64,000 bases of DNA from CBDDHT01 sp965227905. Lineage in GTDB: Bacteria; Pseudomonadota; Alphaproteobacteria; Rhizobiales; Methyloligellaceae. The stretch is taken from positions 1,612,001 to 1,676,000 of the forward strand of contig OZ245780.1 in the NCBI GenBank assembly GCA_965227905.1, in the 5' to 3' direction. Of this stretch, positions 53,186 through 61,756 are shown piece by piece. Numbering within the stretch: the first letter of the stretch is position 1; each line of letters opens with the position of its first letter. Both the position numbers and the translations under genes were made by a program. The notes beneath the pieces are model-generated. The model worked only from the letters and a program-made list of their open reading frames with translations, had not been told where the DNA came from and searched no databases.

Positions 53186-54199
53186 TCAGCGCACTTCTTT
53201 CAGATAGCGGTCCGCAAATCCTTTCTGGACTTTTTCCATCTTGGCGTAGTCCAGGGGCGTTGCGCGCTTGTATTCCGAATCGGGAAGAAACTTGCTTGCG
53301 ACTTCTTTCGGCAAGGCGATCGGGCGTGCCGGTTTCAGGAAGGCGTTCGTCCAGACCGTTTGGCCTGCATCGGACATGATGAAGTCGAGGACTTTCTTGC
53401 CCTGCGCCATGTTCGGAGCGTTTTTGACCAGGCTTTGGACATAGGGAACAATGACGGTTCCCTCGCATGGAATAACGAACTCGAAATTGCCTTTTTCCGT
53501 GTACTTGCCCCGATAAGCATTGAAATCGTAGTCGAACAGGATCGGGATTTCACCGGAGACGACACGTGCGTAAGACGTCTGCTTGGGTACGATTGGATCG
53601 TTCTTCTTGAGCGCCTTGAAATACTCGATCGCCTTGTCGAAATTGTCGAGCGAGCCTCCGAGCGCCCGATTGACGGCGACGGCGCCTGCATAACCGACGA
53701 ACGCGCTGGAAGGATCAAGATATCCAACCATGCCCTTGTAATCGGATTTGGTCAGATCCATCCAGCATTTCGGAACCGGCTTCCCGCCGAGAGCATCCTT
53801 GTTCACGAACAGACCCAGCGTCCCGAAGTGGGTTGTGAACCAATGGCCATCGGGATCCTTGAGGCCATCCGGAATCTGATCGAAGCCTTTTGGCTTGTAG
53901 GCTTCGGTGACGCCTTTTGCCTTGGCCTTGATGCCCGAGGTCACACCGTAATAGGCGATATCGGCAACGGGGTTATTCTTTTCAGCGATCAACTGGGACA
54001 GAGTCTGTCCCGAGTTCTTGTTATCGTGGGGCAGAGCGATGCCGGTGTTCTTTTTGATGGCTTCGAGCTGCGACTTCCAGTCGGCCCACTGGGGCGGACA
54101 ATTGTAGCAGATGGCCTGCTCGGCTGAGACGGCTGTCGTAAAGGTGGCCGACGCCAGGGCAAACCCGGCGATTGCCAAAACCTTTCTGCGGCTTATCAT
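53186..54199 (-). CDS. ABC transporter periplasmic substrate-binding protein
   Basis: 337 aa from ATG 54199 (AGAAGGAG 7 nt upstream). A signal peptide (residues 1-25, RRKVLAIAGFALASATFTTAVSA) is followed by a two-lobed family 1-like binding fold (AfuA/PotD-type), including IAYYGVTSG, PKCWMDLTKSDYKGMVGYLDP and VVSGEIPILFDYDFNAYRG. The mature N-terminus has a Cys pair, ICYNC. The ligand cannot be named from sequence; the phosphodiesterase in the operon suggests an organophosphate. Confidence 0.88.
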   Translation of the reverse strand: MISRRKVLAIAGFALASATFTTAVSAEQAICYNCPPQWADWKSQLEAIKKNTGIALPHDNKNSGQTLSQLIAEKNNPVADIAYYGVTSGIKAKAKGVTEAYKPKGFDQIPDGLKDPDGHWFTTHFGTLGLFVNKDALGGKPVPKCWMDLTKSDYKGMVGYLDPSSAFVGYAGAVAVNRALGGSLDNFDKAIEYFKALKKNDPIVPKQTSYARVVSGEIPILFDYDFNAYRGKYTEKGNFEFVIPCEGTVIVPYVQSLVKNAPNMAQGKKVLDFIMSDAGQTVWTNAFLKPARPIALPKEVASKFLPDSEYKRATPLDYAKMEKVQKGFADRYLKEVR

Positions 54200-54239
54200 G
54201 TCAAAACTCCTTCTAATTTGGCGATTCGGAAGGGGTGAG

Positions 54240-55289
54240 TTATCGCTCGCCTCCATCGGTCCTATCGTCCGGTGCCGAGGCGAGCGATTCACCCGGACGA
54301 AGCGCGTGGTCGAGAATCTTGATGCGGGGTTTTTCCCATGCACCGCGCTCGATATTTCTGAAAAGTAGTTGAGCGGCCTGGCGGCCGAGTTCAAAGGGTC
54401 TTTGATCGATCGTGGCCAGTGTCGGTGAGATCATGTGGCCGAGGGCGATACCGTCGAAACCTGTGACGGAGACATCTTCCGGCACCCGGTAGCCGGATGC
54501 CCTCAGTGCCGAGATTATCGAAAGCGCCAAGAGATCATTCGAGCACATGAGCGCCGTCGGTCCGCCCGCACCGTCCAGCACTTTCTGAATTCCGACGCGA
54601 TGGGAGGCATCGCTTGCCATATAGTCCACTTCGATAACGGGGAGGGGTGTCATACCCGCCGCTTCGAGCGCCGTGACATAACCTTCATATCGTCGTTGCG
54701 ATCGGTCGGATGTGGCAAACTGACCGGCCACATAGGCGATCTGGCGATGACCTTTCTCAATCAAGCTTTGTGCAAGCTGGCGGGTTGAAAGCGCGTTATC
54801 GACGGTCACGGCGGGACGCGCCGCTCGTCGCGGCTGATTGTAGACCAGTACGTAGGGCACGCCTTCGACGTCTAGCATGTCGAGCGTTTTGTTGCGGTCG
54901 GCATCGGCCACCGTCAGGATCAACCCTTCAACATCACGTTCGAGCAAGGTTTCGATGACGGTTGTCTCGCGCTCGGGACGGTAGTCCGTAGCTGCGAGGA
55001 GAAGAGACCAGGCGTCGTTGCTCGCGGCCTCCTCAATGCCTGAGACTGACGATGCAAAGACGGGATTCGTCAGACTGGGTATAATGCAGCCGATAGTGCG
55101 CGTTCGCTGGGTCTTGAGGCTTCGTCCGATTGCATTGGGCCGGAAGCCCAATCGACCGATGGCGTTTTCAACCCGGTCGCGAACATCGGCACTCGTCGGG
55201 CCGGAACGATTAATGACTCGGCTCACAGTGGCAGTTGAACAGCCGGCCTGTTGTGCGACTTCTGTAATCGTCGGTCGTCTGCTGGCCAT
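54240..55289 (-). CDS. LacI-family transcriptional repressor
   Basis: 349 aa. The LacI helix-turn-helix and hinge are TITEVAQQAGCSTATVSRVI through IGRLGFRPNAIGRSLKTQ. The periplasmic-binding-protein-like effector domain (about 60-335) has IGCIIPSLTNPVFA and the late FDGIALGHMISPTLATIDQ. It is the first gene of the ABC importer operon (40-nt gap to the binding-protein gene) and probably represses it until the imported solute, or a product of it, binds. Confidence 0.92.
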   Translation of the reverse strand: MASRRPTITEVAQQAGCSTATVSRVINRSGPTSADVRDRVENAIGRLGFRPNAIGRSLKTQRTRTIGCIIPSLTNPVFASSVSGIEEAASNDAWSLLLAATDYRPERETTVIETLLERDVEGLILTVADADRNKTLDMLDVEGVPYVLVYNQPRRAARPAVTVDNALSTRQLAQSLIEKGHRQIAYVAGQFATSDRSQRRYEGYVTALEAAGMTPLPVIEVDYMASDASHRVGIQKVLDGAGGPTALMCSNDLLALSIISALRASGYRVPEDVSVTGFDGIALGHMISPTLATIDQRPFELGRQAAQLLFRNIERGAWEKPRIKILDHALRPGESLASAPDDRTDGGER

Positions 55290-55328
55290 TATTCAAACTC
55301 GTCAACTGAGTGGTGAAATATCGAAATA

Positions 55329-55342
55329 TGGAAACGTTTACA
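55329..55342. promoter_or_regulatory. Likely LacI-family operator
   Basis: The 14-bp dyad TGGAAACGTTTACA has a central CG and one mismatched pair, the form of LacI/GalR-family operators. It is 40 nt upstream of the lacI-type gene start, so it probably controls the whole importer operon. Confidence 0.6.
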
Positions 55343-55560
55343 CCCACGCAAAGCCTAGAGCTTTTGTGAGCCCTGTAAATGCTTGCATGCGACTTTTTTC
55401 TAGTGGCCCAGCGTTTCAGCAATGTGACAATCGCCACCATCGGCCGCAGGACAACTGATTGCCTTAGCCGAAATCCGTCGGTTGCAGTGGGGCTGGATGG
55501 CAGGCTAGTGAATTGTAACGAATAGACAATTCGTCTTTTCGCCGAAGTCGGATTGCGGGC

Positions 55561-55836
55561 TTAGGATCGTCGCTTTGCACTCGTTCGCAGAACGAAACCA
55601 AGAACCTCTGCAACGGCCTGATAGAGTTCAATTGGGATGGTTTCATCCAGCTCGACACCGCTCAGCGCTTCCGCCAGATGCGGATCGCTCTCGACGACGA
55701 TGCCGTTTTCCTGGGCAATTTCGAGGATTTTTTCGGCAGCCGCGCCTCGGCCCTTCGCCGTAACGCGCGGGGCCTGTTTGGTGGCTTCGTCATACTCCAG
55801 AGCGACGGCCAGATTGGTTTGACTGTCTTCGCTCAT
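55561..55836 (-). CDS. FlhB C-terminal-like protein (FlhX/FhlB type)
   Basis: 91 aa, matching only the cytoplasmic C-terminal part of FlhB/YscU: residues 1-90 include VALEYDEATKQAPRVTAKG and ENGIVVESDPHLAEAL, with VELDETIPIELYQAVAEVLGFV. The autocleavage motif NPTH is not present. Such stand-alone homologues occur with flagellar genes in several proteobacteria and can partly replace the FlhB tail. Its ATG overlaps the stop of the FliK-like gene (ATGA). Confidence 0.8.
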   Translation of the reverse strand: MSEDSQTNLAVALEYDEATKQAPRVTAKGRGAAAEKILEIAQENGIVVESDPHLAEALSGVELDETIPIELYQAVAEVLGFVLRTSAKRRS

Positions 55837-57857
55837 GTGGTTCGGTCCATGAACGCGCCGACCGGTGGCTTCGTTTCCTTCGGCTCGCCATTTCGCGTGT
55901 GAATTGCGCCAACCTTCAATCCAATCGCCTCAAGAGCTTCTGCCAGATCTGTCATGTTCTCGGACAATGCCTGACTCGTCTCAGGTCGATCGGCCCAGAG
56001 CATGACACCAACCCGGCCCGCTTTGAGCGTGACTTTCGCATGAACGCCGCCGGTTGCTTCGAAATCGATCGAGAAGCGCATTTGCCATCCACGCGCGCCA
56101 TCTGCGTCGGCATTGCTGCCATCGCGCTGGATTTGAAACTGCGCCATCCCGGTTTCGTTACCGAGGAGCAACGGCACTTCGGTGTTCCATTCGCCTGGTG
56201 TGCCCGATTGTGTGCCGCCTGTTCGGTTGAAAGAGTCGCCGAGAGACGAGAGCTGAGCGAGGCGCACGCGTGCCAATGCGGCTTCGGCCTGAGCAAGGAT
56301 GAGACGACCGGCTTCTTTTGCGGTGGCACCATCGGGCAGGGTCGGCGACGTCGGGCTCTGGGCTTGGGGGAGCGAACCGCGGACAGGTGGTTTCAGACGT
56401 TCGCCATTGCGCAATAGCGCGGTGTCGGCGTCTTTGCCGAGCCATTGTTCAAGACGGCTTGTCAGGTTAAGGAGTGCCGACTTCAGGTCGCCGCCGGCAC
56501 TCGCCTGAGGACCTGCGCCGGTCAGGGCGGCCTTGCCGTTTGCAAGCAGGCCTTCGAGAAAAACGCCCGAACGCATAATCGCCTGCTGCAGGGTCTGACC
56601 GTTCGGTGGCCGTCCTGTGATATCAACGCGCGCATTCAGCAGGCGAAGCGTCGCATCTTCGACCGTTTGCGGGAGGCGGGGGCCGTTCTGTTTCAACGCC
56701 GATAGATTGGCGAACAGGGCCGACATACCGTCCTGCCGCCCGACGGCGCTCAGAACCATGTTGGCAGCCGCCGATAGCGGCAGACCCGGAGCAACGCCTT
56801 GCAGCGCCAGAACCGGTTTCTGATTGCTGTCAGTGGCACCTGGATTCCCCGGGCCAGCCAACTGCAGGTTGAGTGACTGACCGGGCCTGAGCCCTGACGG
56901 TAGCGCAAGATCGACAGTTGCCTTGCCAACCGAAACGCGCGTCAATCCATTATCAAGAACAGTCAGAACTTTGGCCTCGGCCAGCGTAGCCGGTGCCTGT
57001 CCGGATGCTCCTGCTTGATTGAGAATCGCGAAGTTCTGGTTTGGCCCTGAACCGATGGCCTGCAGCTGAAGTGCCTGGCCCTGCGTTACGCCCAAGGCTG
57101 GAGAGATACTAACAACGGACTTCCCGATAGCAAGGCGGGTAACACCGACTTCCGTCTGAGCGAGTACTTTTGCGTTGGCGATTTGACCAGGCTTCAGAAC
57201 CGTATCGGCAGAAGTCGATTGCACGACCGGCAGAAGTCGTTGTTCGGCCCCGCTGCCCTGGGCATAGAGGCGGACCGTCTGGCCCGATTGAAGTCCAGGC
57301 GGCAATGACACATCGACGGTTGTCTTGCCGATGGCGACACGCGTGAGACCGCTGTCGGTGAGGGAAACCACGCGCGCATCGGCTGTCGTTCCTGGCGTCA
57401 GTGTTTGAGCCGTCGCTGTCGTCTGGCCGAATTGTGATGGCGTTTGCGCTGTCTGACTGCCTTGGACTGAGATCTGGATCGATTGGCCGGGCTGAAGACC
57501 CGGCCGCAATGGGAGATCAACAACGGTCTTTCCTATCGCAACACGCGTCAGGCCGTTGTCGAGTACGGCAAGCACTTTTCCCTCTGCAACGGCAGAAGGT
57601 GCCTTTGCTCCTGCGGACTGCAGAACAAGTGTTTGATCAGCGCCGCTTCCGCGGACTTGTAAATGGACGGTATCTCCCGATTGCAGCCCTGGCGGGAGAG
57701 GCAGATCGGCTGTCGACTTGCCGATAGCGACACGGGTCAGGCCGTTGTCGAGAGGCGTTACAACTTTCGCTTCGATGATCTGTCCGGGGGGCAATGCGCG
57801 AACGGGCGCGCTGTCGGCAGCGCGGACTCCGGTCGAAATCTGGTTCTGGACCACCAT
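55833..57857 (-). CDS. Repeat-rich FliK-like protein
   Basis: 674 aa from ATG 57857 (GAGGAG upstream). The N-terminal half carries five tandem repeats of about 45-48 residues with the core GLTRVAIGK, found near residues 39, 102, 170, 238 and 304. Each has a strand-turn-strand pattern ending in PPGLQxGQ. The C-terminal region (about 560-660), with NTEVPLLLGNETGMAQFQI then VHAKVTLKAGRVGVMLWADR, resembles the FliK/Flg_hook C-terminal domain. It is a second FliK-type protein in the same operon as canonical FliK and upstream of the FlhB-like gene, so a role in hook-length control or export switching is likely. Confidence 0.75.
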   Translation of the reverse strand: MVVQNQISTGVRAADSAPVRALPPGQIIEAKVVTPLDNGLTRVAIGKSTADLPLPPGLQSGDTVHLQVRGSGADQTLVLQSAGAKAPSAVAEGKVLAVLDNGLTRVAIGKTVVDLPLRPGLQPGQSIQISVQGSQTAQTPSQFGQTTATAQTLTPGTTADARVVSLTDSGLTRVAIGKTTVDVSLPPGLQSGQTVRLYAQGSGAEQRLLPVVQSTSADTVLKPGQIANAKVLAQTEVGVTRLAIGKSVVSISPALGVTQGQALQLQAIGSGPNQNFAILNQAGASGQAPATLAEAKVLTVLDNGLTRVSVGKATVDLALPSGLRPGQSLNLQLAGPGNPGATDSNQKPVLALQGVAPGLPLSAAANMVLSAVGRQDGMSALFANLSALKQNGPRLPQTVEDATLRLLNARVDITGRPPNGQTLQQAIMRSGVFLEGLLANGKAALTGAGPQASAGGDLKSALLNLTSRLEQWLGKDADTALLRNGERLKPPVRGSLPQAQSPTSPTLPDGATAKEAGRLILAQAEAALARVRLAQLSSLGDSFNRTGGTQSGTPGEWNTEVPLLLGNETGMAQFQIQRDGSNADADGARGWQMRFSIDFEATGGVHAKVTLKAGRVGVMLWADRPETSQALSENMTDLAEALEAIGLKVGAIHTRNGEPKETKPPVGAFMDRTT

Positions 57858-58002
57858 TGGCCCAACTCTCCTCGCACATCGCAACGACCCGGAGGCGAAT
57901 CACGCAAGTCTCCGGACGACTCTCGCATCCATTATGGCGGATACGTCGTTAACAGAGGATGCAGAGCGGAAAGCTGATGCTGATCGTGGATTTCGATTGC
58001 CG

Positions 58003-58659
58003 TTACGGCGTCTTGATCGCCGTCACTTCGTCCAGCCTTATTTTCTGCGATCCAACGTTCAAAAGAATGTCGGAACCGCTCATATCGACACCATCTACGA
58101 TTCCTGTAGTTGCTGTGGAGGCCTCGATCCGACTCCCCGATCCGTCAAGCGCGGTGATCGAGATATTGTAGAGACCTTCAGGCGCAACGCCGCCGCTCGA
58201 CGTTGTTCCATCCCAGCTGAAAACATGCGATCCGGCGGCGGCTGACATATTTTCTTCAAAGACTGTGGCACCACTCGAATTGGTGATTTTGACTGTGACG
58301 TCATTGCTGCTTGCAGCCAGACTGAAGGGCCACTGTGCCAAGCCGGATTTCAGTTCGGCACTTGCGCCGGCGGCCGTTACTTCTTTGCCAATATAACCGA
58401 CGACGTTGGTGATGGCAGATGCGGCGCTGAGGCTGATCAGCTGTTCGAGGTTCTCATTCATCTTCACTGTCTGTTCGACCTCGGTGAACTGAACAAGCTG
58501 CTGCGTGAACTGATTGGTATCCAAGGGGTCCGACGGATCCTGGCTCTGTAGCTGCGTGATCAGCAGTCCGAGGAACTGATCGAAATCCTCGGCAATGGCG
58601 GCCCGGTCATTCGAAGCTTTGCCGGCCGTCGATAGCGCGGAGAGGGGATTAACGTCCAT
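58003..58659 (-). CDS. flgD: Flagellar hook cap protein FlgD
   Basis: 218 aa from ATG 58659. It caps the growing hook during assembly. The N-terminal FlgD motif is DFDQFLGLLITQLQSQDPSD, followed by the conserved TNQFTQQLVQFTEVEQTVKMN. The C-terminal part forms the Ig-like FlgD domain (SHVFSWDGTTSSGG). It lies 16 nt after fliK. Confidence 0.93.
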   Translation of the reverse strand: MDVNPLSALSTAGKASNDRAAIAEDFDQFLGLLITQLQSQDPSDPLDTNQFTQQLVQFTEVEQTVKMNENLEQLISLSAASAITNVVGYIGKEVTAAGASAELKSGLAQWPFSLAASSNDVTVKITNSSGATVFEENMSAAAGSHVFSWDGTTSSGGVAPEGLYNISITALDGSGSRIEASTATTGIVDGVDMSGSDILLNVGSQKIRLDEVTAIKTP

Positions 58660-58675
58660 TATCGATCCATCCTTG

Positions 58676-60154
58676 TCATATGCTGATATCCAGCCCGTCT
58701 CGCGCCAGATAAGCGCGGGATTGAGGCGGTGCGATATCAGGCTGTTCGTCTTCGTGCGCGTCTTCGGTGCCAAGCGGGTCCGCACCGGCTTCCGCGTCTT
58801 CGTTCCCCGCCTGATCTTCGCCTAGGCCATCATCTTTCAGCGAGAAGGTCAGGGAATCGTCGCTGGTCTTCAGACCGGCATCGTTCAGCGCTTTTTCCAG
58901 GGTCCGTGCGTCACGTTGCAGCATGTCGAGTGTCTCGGAGCGCTCGACCACCAGATGGGTCGTGACCTGACCATCGCGACCGACATCGAGGCGGACATCG
59001 ATGCGGCCGAGTTCAGGTGGATCCAGGCGGATTTCGAAGCGTTTGACGCCATTCTGAGCTTGAGCCGCAATATGCACGGCCAGGGCATTGACGGGCACTT
59101 GTGGCAACTGCGTCGGGGCAGTGAGCGCAGACTGATGCGCTGTCGGCGCACGTGATTGCAACGACTGCAGTGCGCCTGTCTCAGTGATTGTCGGGGCCTG
59201 CTCGTCCCCGCCCGTCTCCTGAAGGGCGATCAGCGAGTGACCGAAGCCGGCATTGAGAGCCGGCGCCGGCTGGGATGGGGGCGGCGTTCCGGCACCTGGG
59301 GCAGAGGCGGGACCGTTCACCGTCGACGATGTGTTGACGTGCGGAGATTGCGCCGCCTCGCCAACGAGTGCCGTCAGATTGATCGTGCGTGGTGTATCGG
59401 CTGCAGGTTGCACCGGCACGGGTGGGACTGGGGAGGTATTTGGGTGGGTCCCAGCCCGGCCGGTGGGCGTGGCTTCGGCCACGGCCTGCAAATGTGCCGA
59501 TGCGTTCTGGGTGGCGGATCCAGCCGGGTCGGGGCGGCCTGGATGTGACGCATTCGGCACGGGCAAATCGGGTGTTTCAGTGCTTGCCGTCGGTTGCGGC
59601 AAGGCTGGACTTTCCGGCCTTATAGGACTCGGAACACTGCCAATGAATCGGTTCAGATCTGTGACGACCTTGTCGCCGGCATGGACGAGCGGTGGTTGAG
59701 GAAGCGGCGTCGCGATCTTGGAAGGATCGGATCCCAGCCTGATGGGCTCCAAAGCCTCTTCCGCGGCGTTTTGCCCAAGGCTTTGGGTCGCATCGCCGAC
59801 GAGGCCATCGGTCTGAGGCGTTGTTGGCGGCTGGGGCAAGGTTGGCGCGGAACTTTGTGGTGCTTGCGCGATCGGCACGATGCTGAATGGCGCTTCGGCC
59901 CCTTCAAGCCCGGTTGTGTCGGTTTGTTCGCCAAGAAGGCCGGCAAAAGGCGTTGTTTTTGGAGGAGGCGTCTGGCCGTTCAAGTTCGGCGTCGATGCAA
60001 GCAGCGGATCCGTCCCGATGTCGGCGCCAAGCTCAGATGCAAGCAGGCCTGCAAAGATCCCGGCGGGGGAACCGGGGACCGCGGGCGCCGCCCCGGGGGA
60101 GGTCGCGACGCCCGCGTTTGGAAAACCTGCAATTATATTGGCTAATGCCGTCAT
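58676..60154 (-). CDS. fliK: Flagellar hook-length control protein FliK
   Basis: 492 aa from ATG 60154. Residues 1-350 are Pro/Ala/Thr-rich and disordered, like the measuring part of FliK. The C-terminal Flg_hook domain (about 360-450) has FEIRLDPPELGRIDVRLDV, then GQVTTHLVVERSETLDMLQR. An acidic tail follows. It heads the operon fliK-flgD-FliK-like-FlhB-like, and a sigma-54 promoter lies just upstream. Confidence 0.9.
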   Translation of the reverse strand: MTALANIIAGFPNAGVATSPGAAPAVPGSPAGIFAGLLASELGADIGTDPLLASTPNLNGQTPPPKTTPFAGLLGEQTDTTGLEGAEAPFSIVPIAQAPQSSAPTLPQPPTTPQTDGLVGDATQSLGQNAAEEALEPIRLGSDPSKIATPLPQPPLVHAGDKVVTDLNRFIGSVPSPIRPESPALPQPTASTETPDLPVPNASHPGRPDPAGSATQNASAHLQAVAEATPTGRAGTHPNTSPVPPVPVQPAADTPRTINLTALVGEAAQSPHVNTSSTVNGPASAPGAGTPPPSQPAPALNAGFGHSLIALQETGGDEQAPTITETGALQSLQSRAPTAHQSALTAPTQLPQVPVNALAVHIAAQAQNGVKRFEIRLDPPELGRIDVRLDVGRDGQVTTHLVVERSETLDMLQRDARTLEKALNDAGLKTSDDSLTFSLKDDGLGEDQAGNEDAEAGADPLGTEDAHEDEQPDIAPPQSRAYLARDGLDISI

Positions 60155-60193
60155 CGGGACTTTTCCGAACGCGTGTACCTTGGACAGACCATC

Positions 60194-60209
60194 AGCAAGG
60201 GCTGGGCCA
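60194..60209 (-). promoter_or_regulatory. Sigma-54 promoter of fliK operon
   Basis: The minus strand reads TGGCCC-AGCCC-TTGCT, one base from TGGCAC-N5-TTGCW, with GG and GC at -24/-12 spacing. It is 40 nt before the fliK start. Sigma-54 promoters need an activator; FlbD is encoded in this window. Confidence 0.7.
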
Positions 60210-60282
60210 ACTCCCGAATTGAATTTTTTCTGTTTAGTTTCAATATGTAAGGCGATGTGCCTCATCGCTGCCGCAACCGATC

Positions 60283-60329
60283 GGCAGAATTGTCAGGGCA
60301 AGAATTGCCGGCCTATGGCGAGAATTGCC
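60283..60329. promoter_or_regulatory. Three FlbD-like dyads upstream of fliK
   Basis: Three copies of GGC(A/G)-AGAATTG-(C/T)C at 60283-60294, 60297-60309 and 60317-60329. The middle copy is a perfect dyad GGCAA-GAA-TTGCC. They lie about 75-120 nt upstream of the sigma-54 -24 element, a normal enhancer distance. Confidence 0.55.
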
Positions 60330-60476
60330 GCCTAAAGGATTGATCAGCATGGGTTGCGATTGTCTATGGGCGACAATATGTTCAGCAGAGCGCAACAGGG
60401 CGGAGTAATTCTCCCGGGTAGATGCTGGCGCCTAAGTCTTTCGGGCACGACCTTCCCGAGTATTCAATGCGATCCT

Positions 60477-61694
60477 ATGACAATGCCTTCCGATCAGTCA
60501 CCTCAACCCTTTTCGTTGCATCTGCCGGGGCCGGCAGCTGAGCGTCGTGTGGTTGTTGCCATGTCGGGCGGCGTGGACTCGTCCGTCGTCGCAGCGCTTC
60601 TCAAGGAAGCCGGATACGATGTTGTTGGAATTACATTACAGCTCTATGACCACGGCACGTCGGTTGGGCGCGCCGGATCGTGTTGTGCGGGGCAGGATAT
60701 CCACGATGCGCGCCGGGTCGCGGCAGCGCTCGATATTCCCCATTATGTCTTGGACTACGAACAACGCTTTGCTTCGGAAGTCATGGATGCTTTCGCGGAC
60801 AGTTATCTGGCCGGCGAGACGCCAATCCCCTGTGTCTCGTGCAATCAAAGCGTAAAGTTCAGAGATTTGCTTGAGACGGCTAAGGATCTTGGCGCGGATG
60901 CGCTGGCGACCGGACACTATATCCAGAGCCGTCCGGGACCGAACGGTTGGGAACTTCATCGAGCAGTCGATGATGACCGGGATCAAAGCTATTTTCTGTT
61001 CGCGACGACGCCGGAACAATTGTCATTGTTGCGGTTTCCGCTTGGTGGTTTGGAAAAGTCCGAAACACGGCGACTTGCGGCGCAGTATGGGCTGTCGATT
61101 GCGGCAAAGCCGGATAGCCAGGACATTTGTTTCGTGCCGTCAGGGCGCTATTCCGATGTGATCGAGCGGTTGCGGCCTGGTGCGGCGCAGGCAGGCGATA
61201 TCATCCATGTGGATGGTCGGGTTCTTGGCCGCCACGAAGGAATCATCAAATTCACCATCGGGCAGCGGCGCGGGATTGGTATCGCAGCCGCGGAACCGCT
61301 TTATGTTGTCGGGCTTGATGCCGAGAACCATCGCGTTGTTGTTGGCCCACGTTCCGCTCTGCAGACACGGCGCATCATGCTGCGCAACGTCAATTGGCTC
61401 GGTGATCAACCGTTGGAGACGCTGAAGAGCGAGGGGCTGGAGGTCGCGGTGAAGATCCGCTCGACCCATGCACCGCTTCCTGCACGCTTGATCAACGGGC
61501 CGGATGGTTTCGAAGTTCAACTTCTCCAAGGAGAAGACGGTGTTTCGCCTGGCCAAGCCTGCGTCTTTTATGACGGAACGCGGGTTCTTGGCGGCGGCTG
61601 GATCCAATCGACGGAAATTCATGACACGCTTGCGGCTATCAAAAGCGGGTCCGAGACGAGGTCAATCGCGCAGCAGGACGCTGTGCCTTGCTAA
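60477..61694 (+). CDS. mnmA: tRNA-uridine 2-sulfurtransferase MnmA
   Basis: 405 aa from ATG 60477; the longer frame adds unlikely sequence. It thiolates U34 of Lys, Glu and Gln tRNAs using ATP and persulfide sulfur. The PP-loop is VVVAMSGGVDSSVVAALL. The catalytic Cys regions (SCCAGQDIHDA, ETPIPCVSCNQSVKF) and KPDSQDICFVP are characteristic, and the C-terminal domain has FTIGQRRGIGI. A tRNA-Glu gene, encoding one of the expected substrate isoacceptor families, is also in the window. Confidence 0.93.
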   Translation: MTMPSDQSPQPFSLHLPGPAAERRVVVAMSGGVDSSVVAALLKEAGYDVVGITLQLYDHGTSVGRAGSCCAGQDIHDARRVAAALDIPHYVLDYEQRFASEVMDAFADSYLAGETPIPCVSCNQSVKFRDLLETAKDLGADALATGHYIQSRPGPNGWELHRAVDDDRDQSYFLFATTPEQLSLLRFPLGGLEKSETRRLAAQYGLSIAAKPDSQDICFVPSGRYSDVIERLRPGAAQAGDIIHVDGRVLGRHEGIIKFTIGQRRGIGIAAAEPLYVVGLDAENHRVVVGPRSALQTRRIMLRNVNWLGDQPLETLKSEGLEVAVKIRSTHAPLPARLINGPDGFEVQLLQGEDGVSPGQACVFYDGTRVLGGGWIQSTEIHDTLAAIKSGSETRSIAQQDAVPC

Positions 61695-61756
61695 CGGCGC
61701 AAAAAAGGGCTTCAAGATGCCCTCGATCGCTGCGCAATCCAAACAGGGGTGACAGA

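Larger units (their letters stand above)
60155..60476. other. fliK / mnmA divergent intergenic region
   Basis: 322 bases containing the fliK sigma-54 promoter and the three dyads. Beyond these I see no clear mnmA promoter. Confidence 0.5.

Noticed and set aside
60283..60329. Dyads read as sigma-54 promoters
   Set aside because: The GG and GC pairs are 8 bases apart instead of 10; they fit enhancer dyads better.
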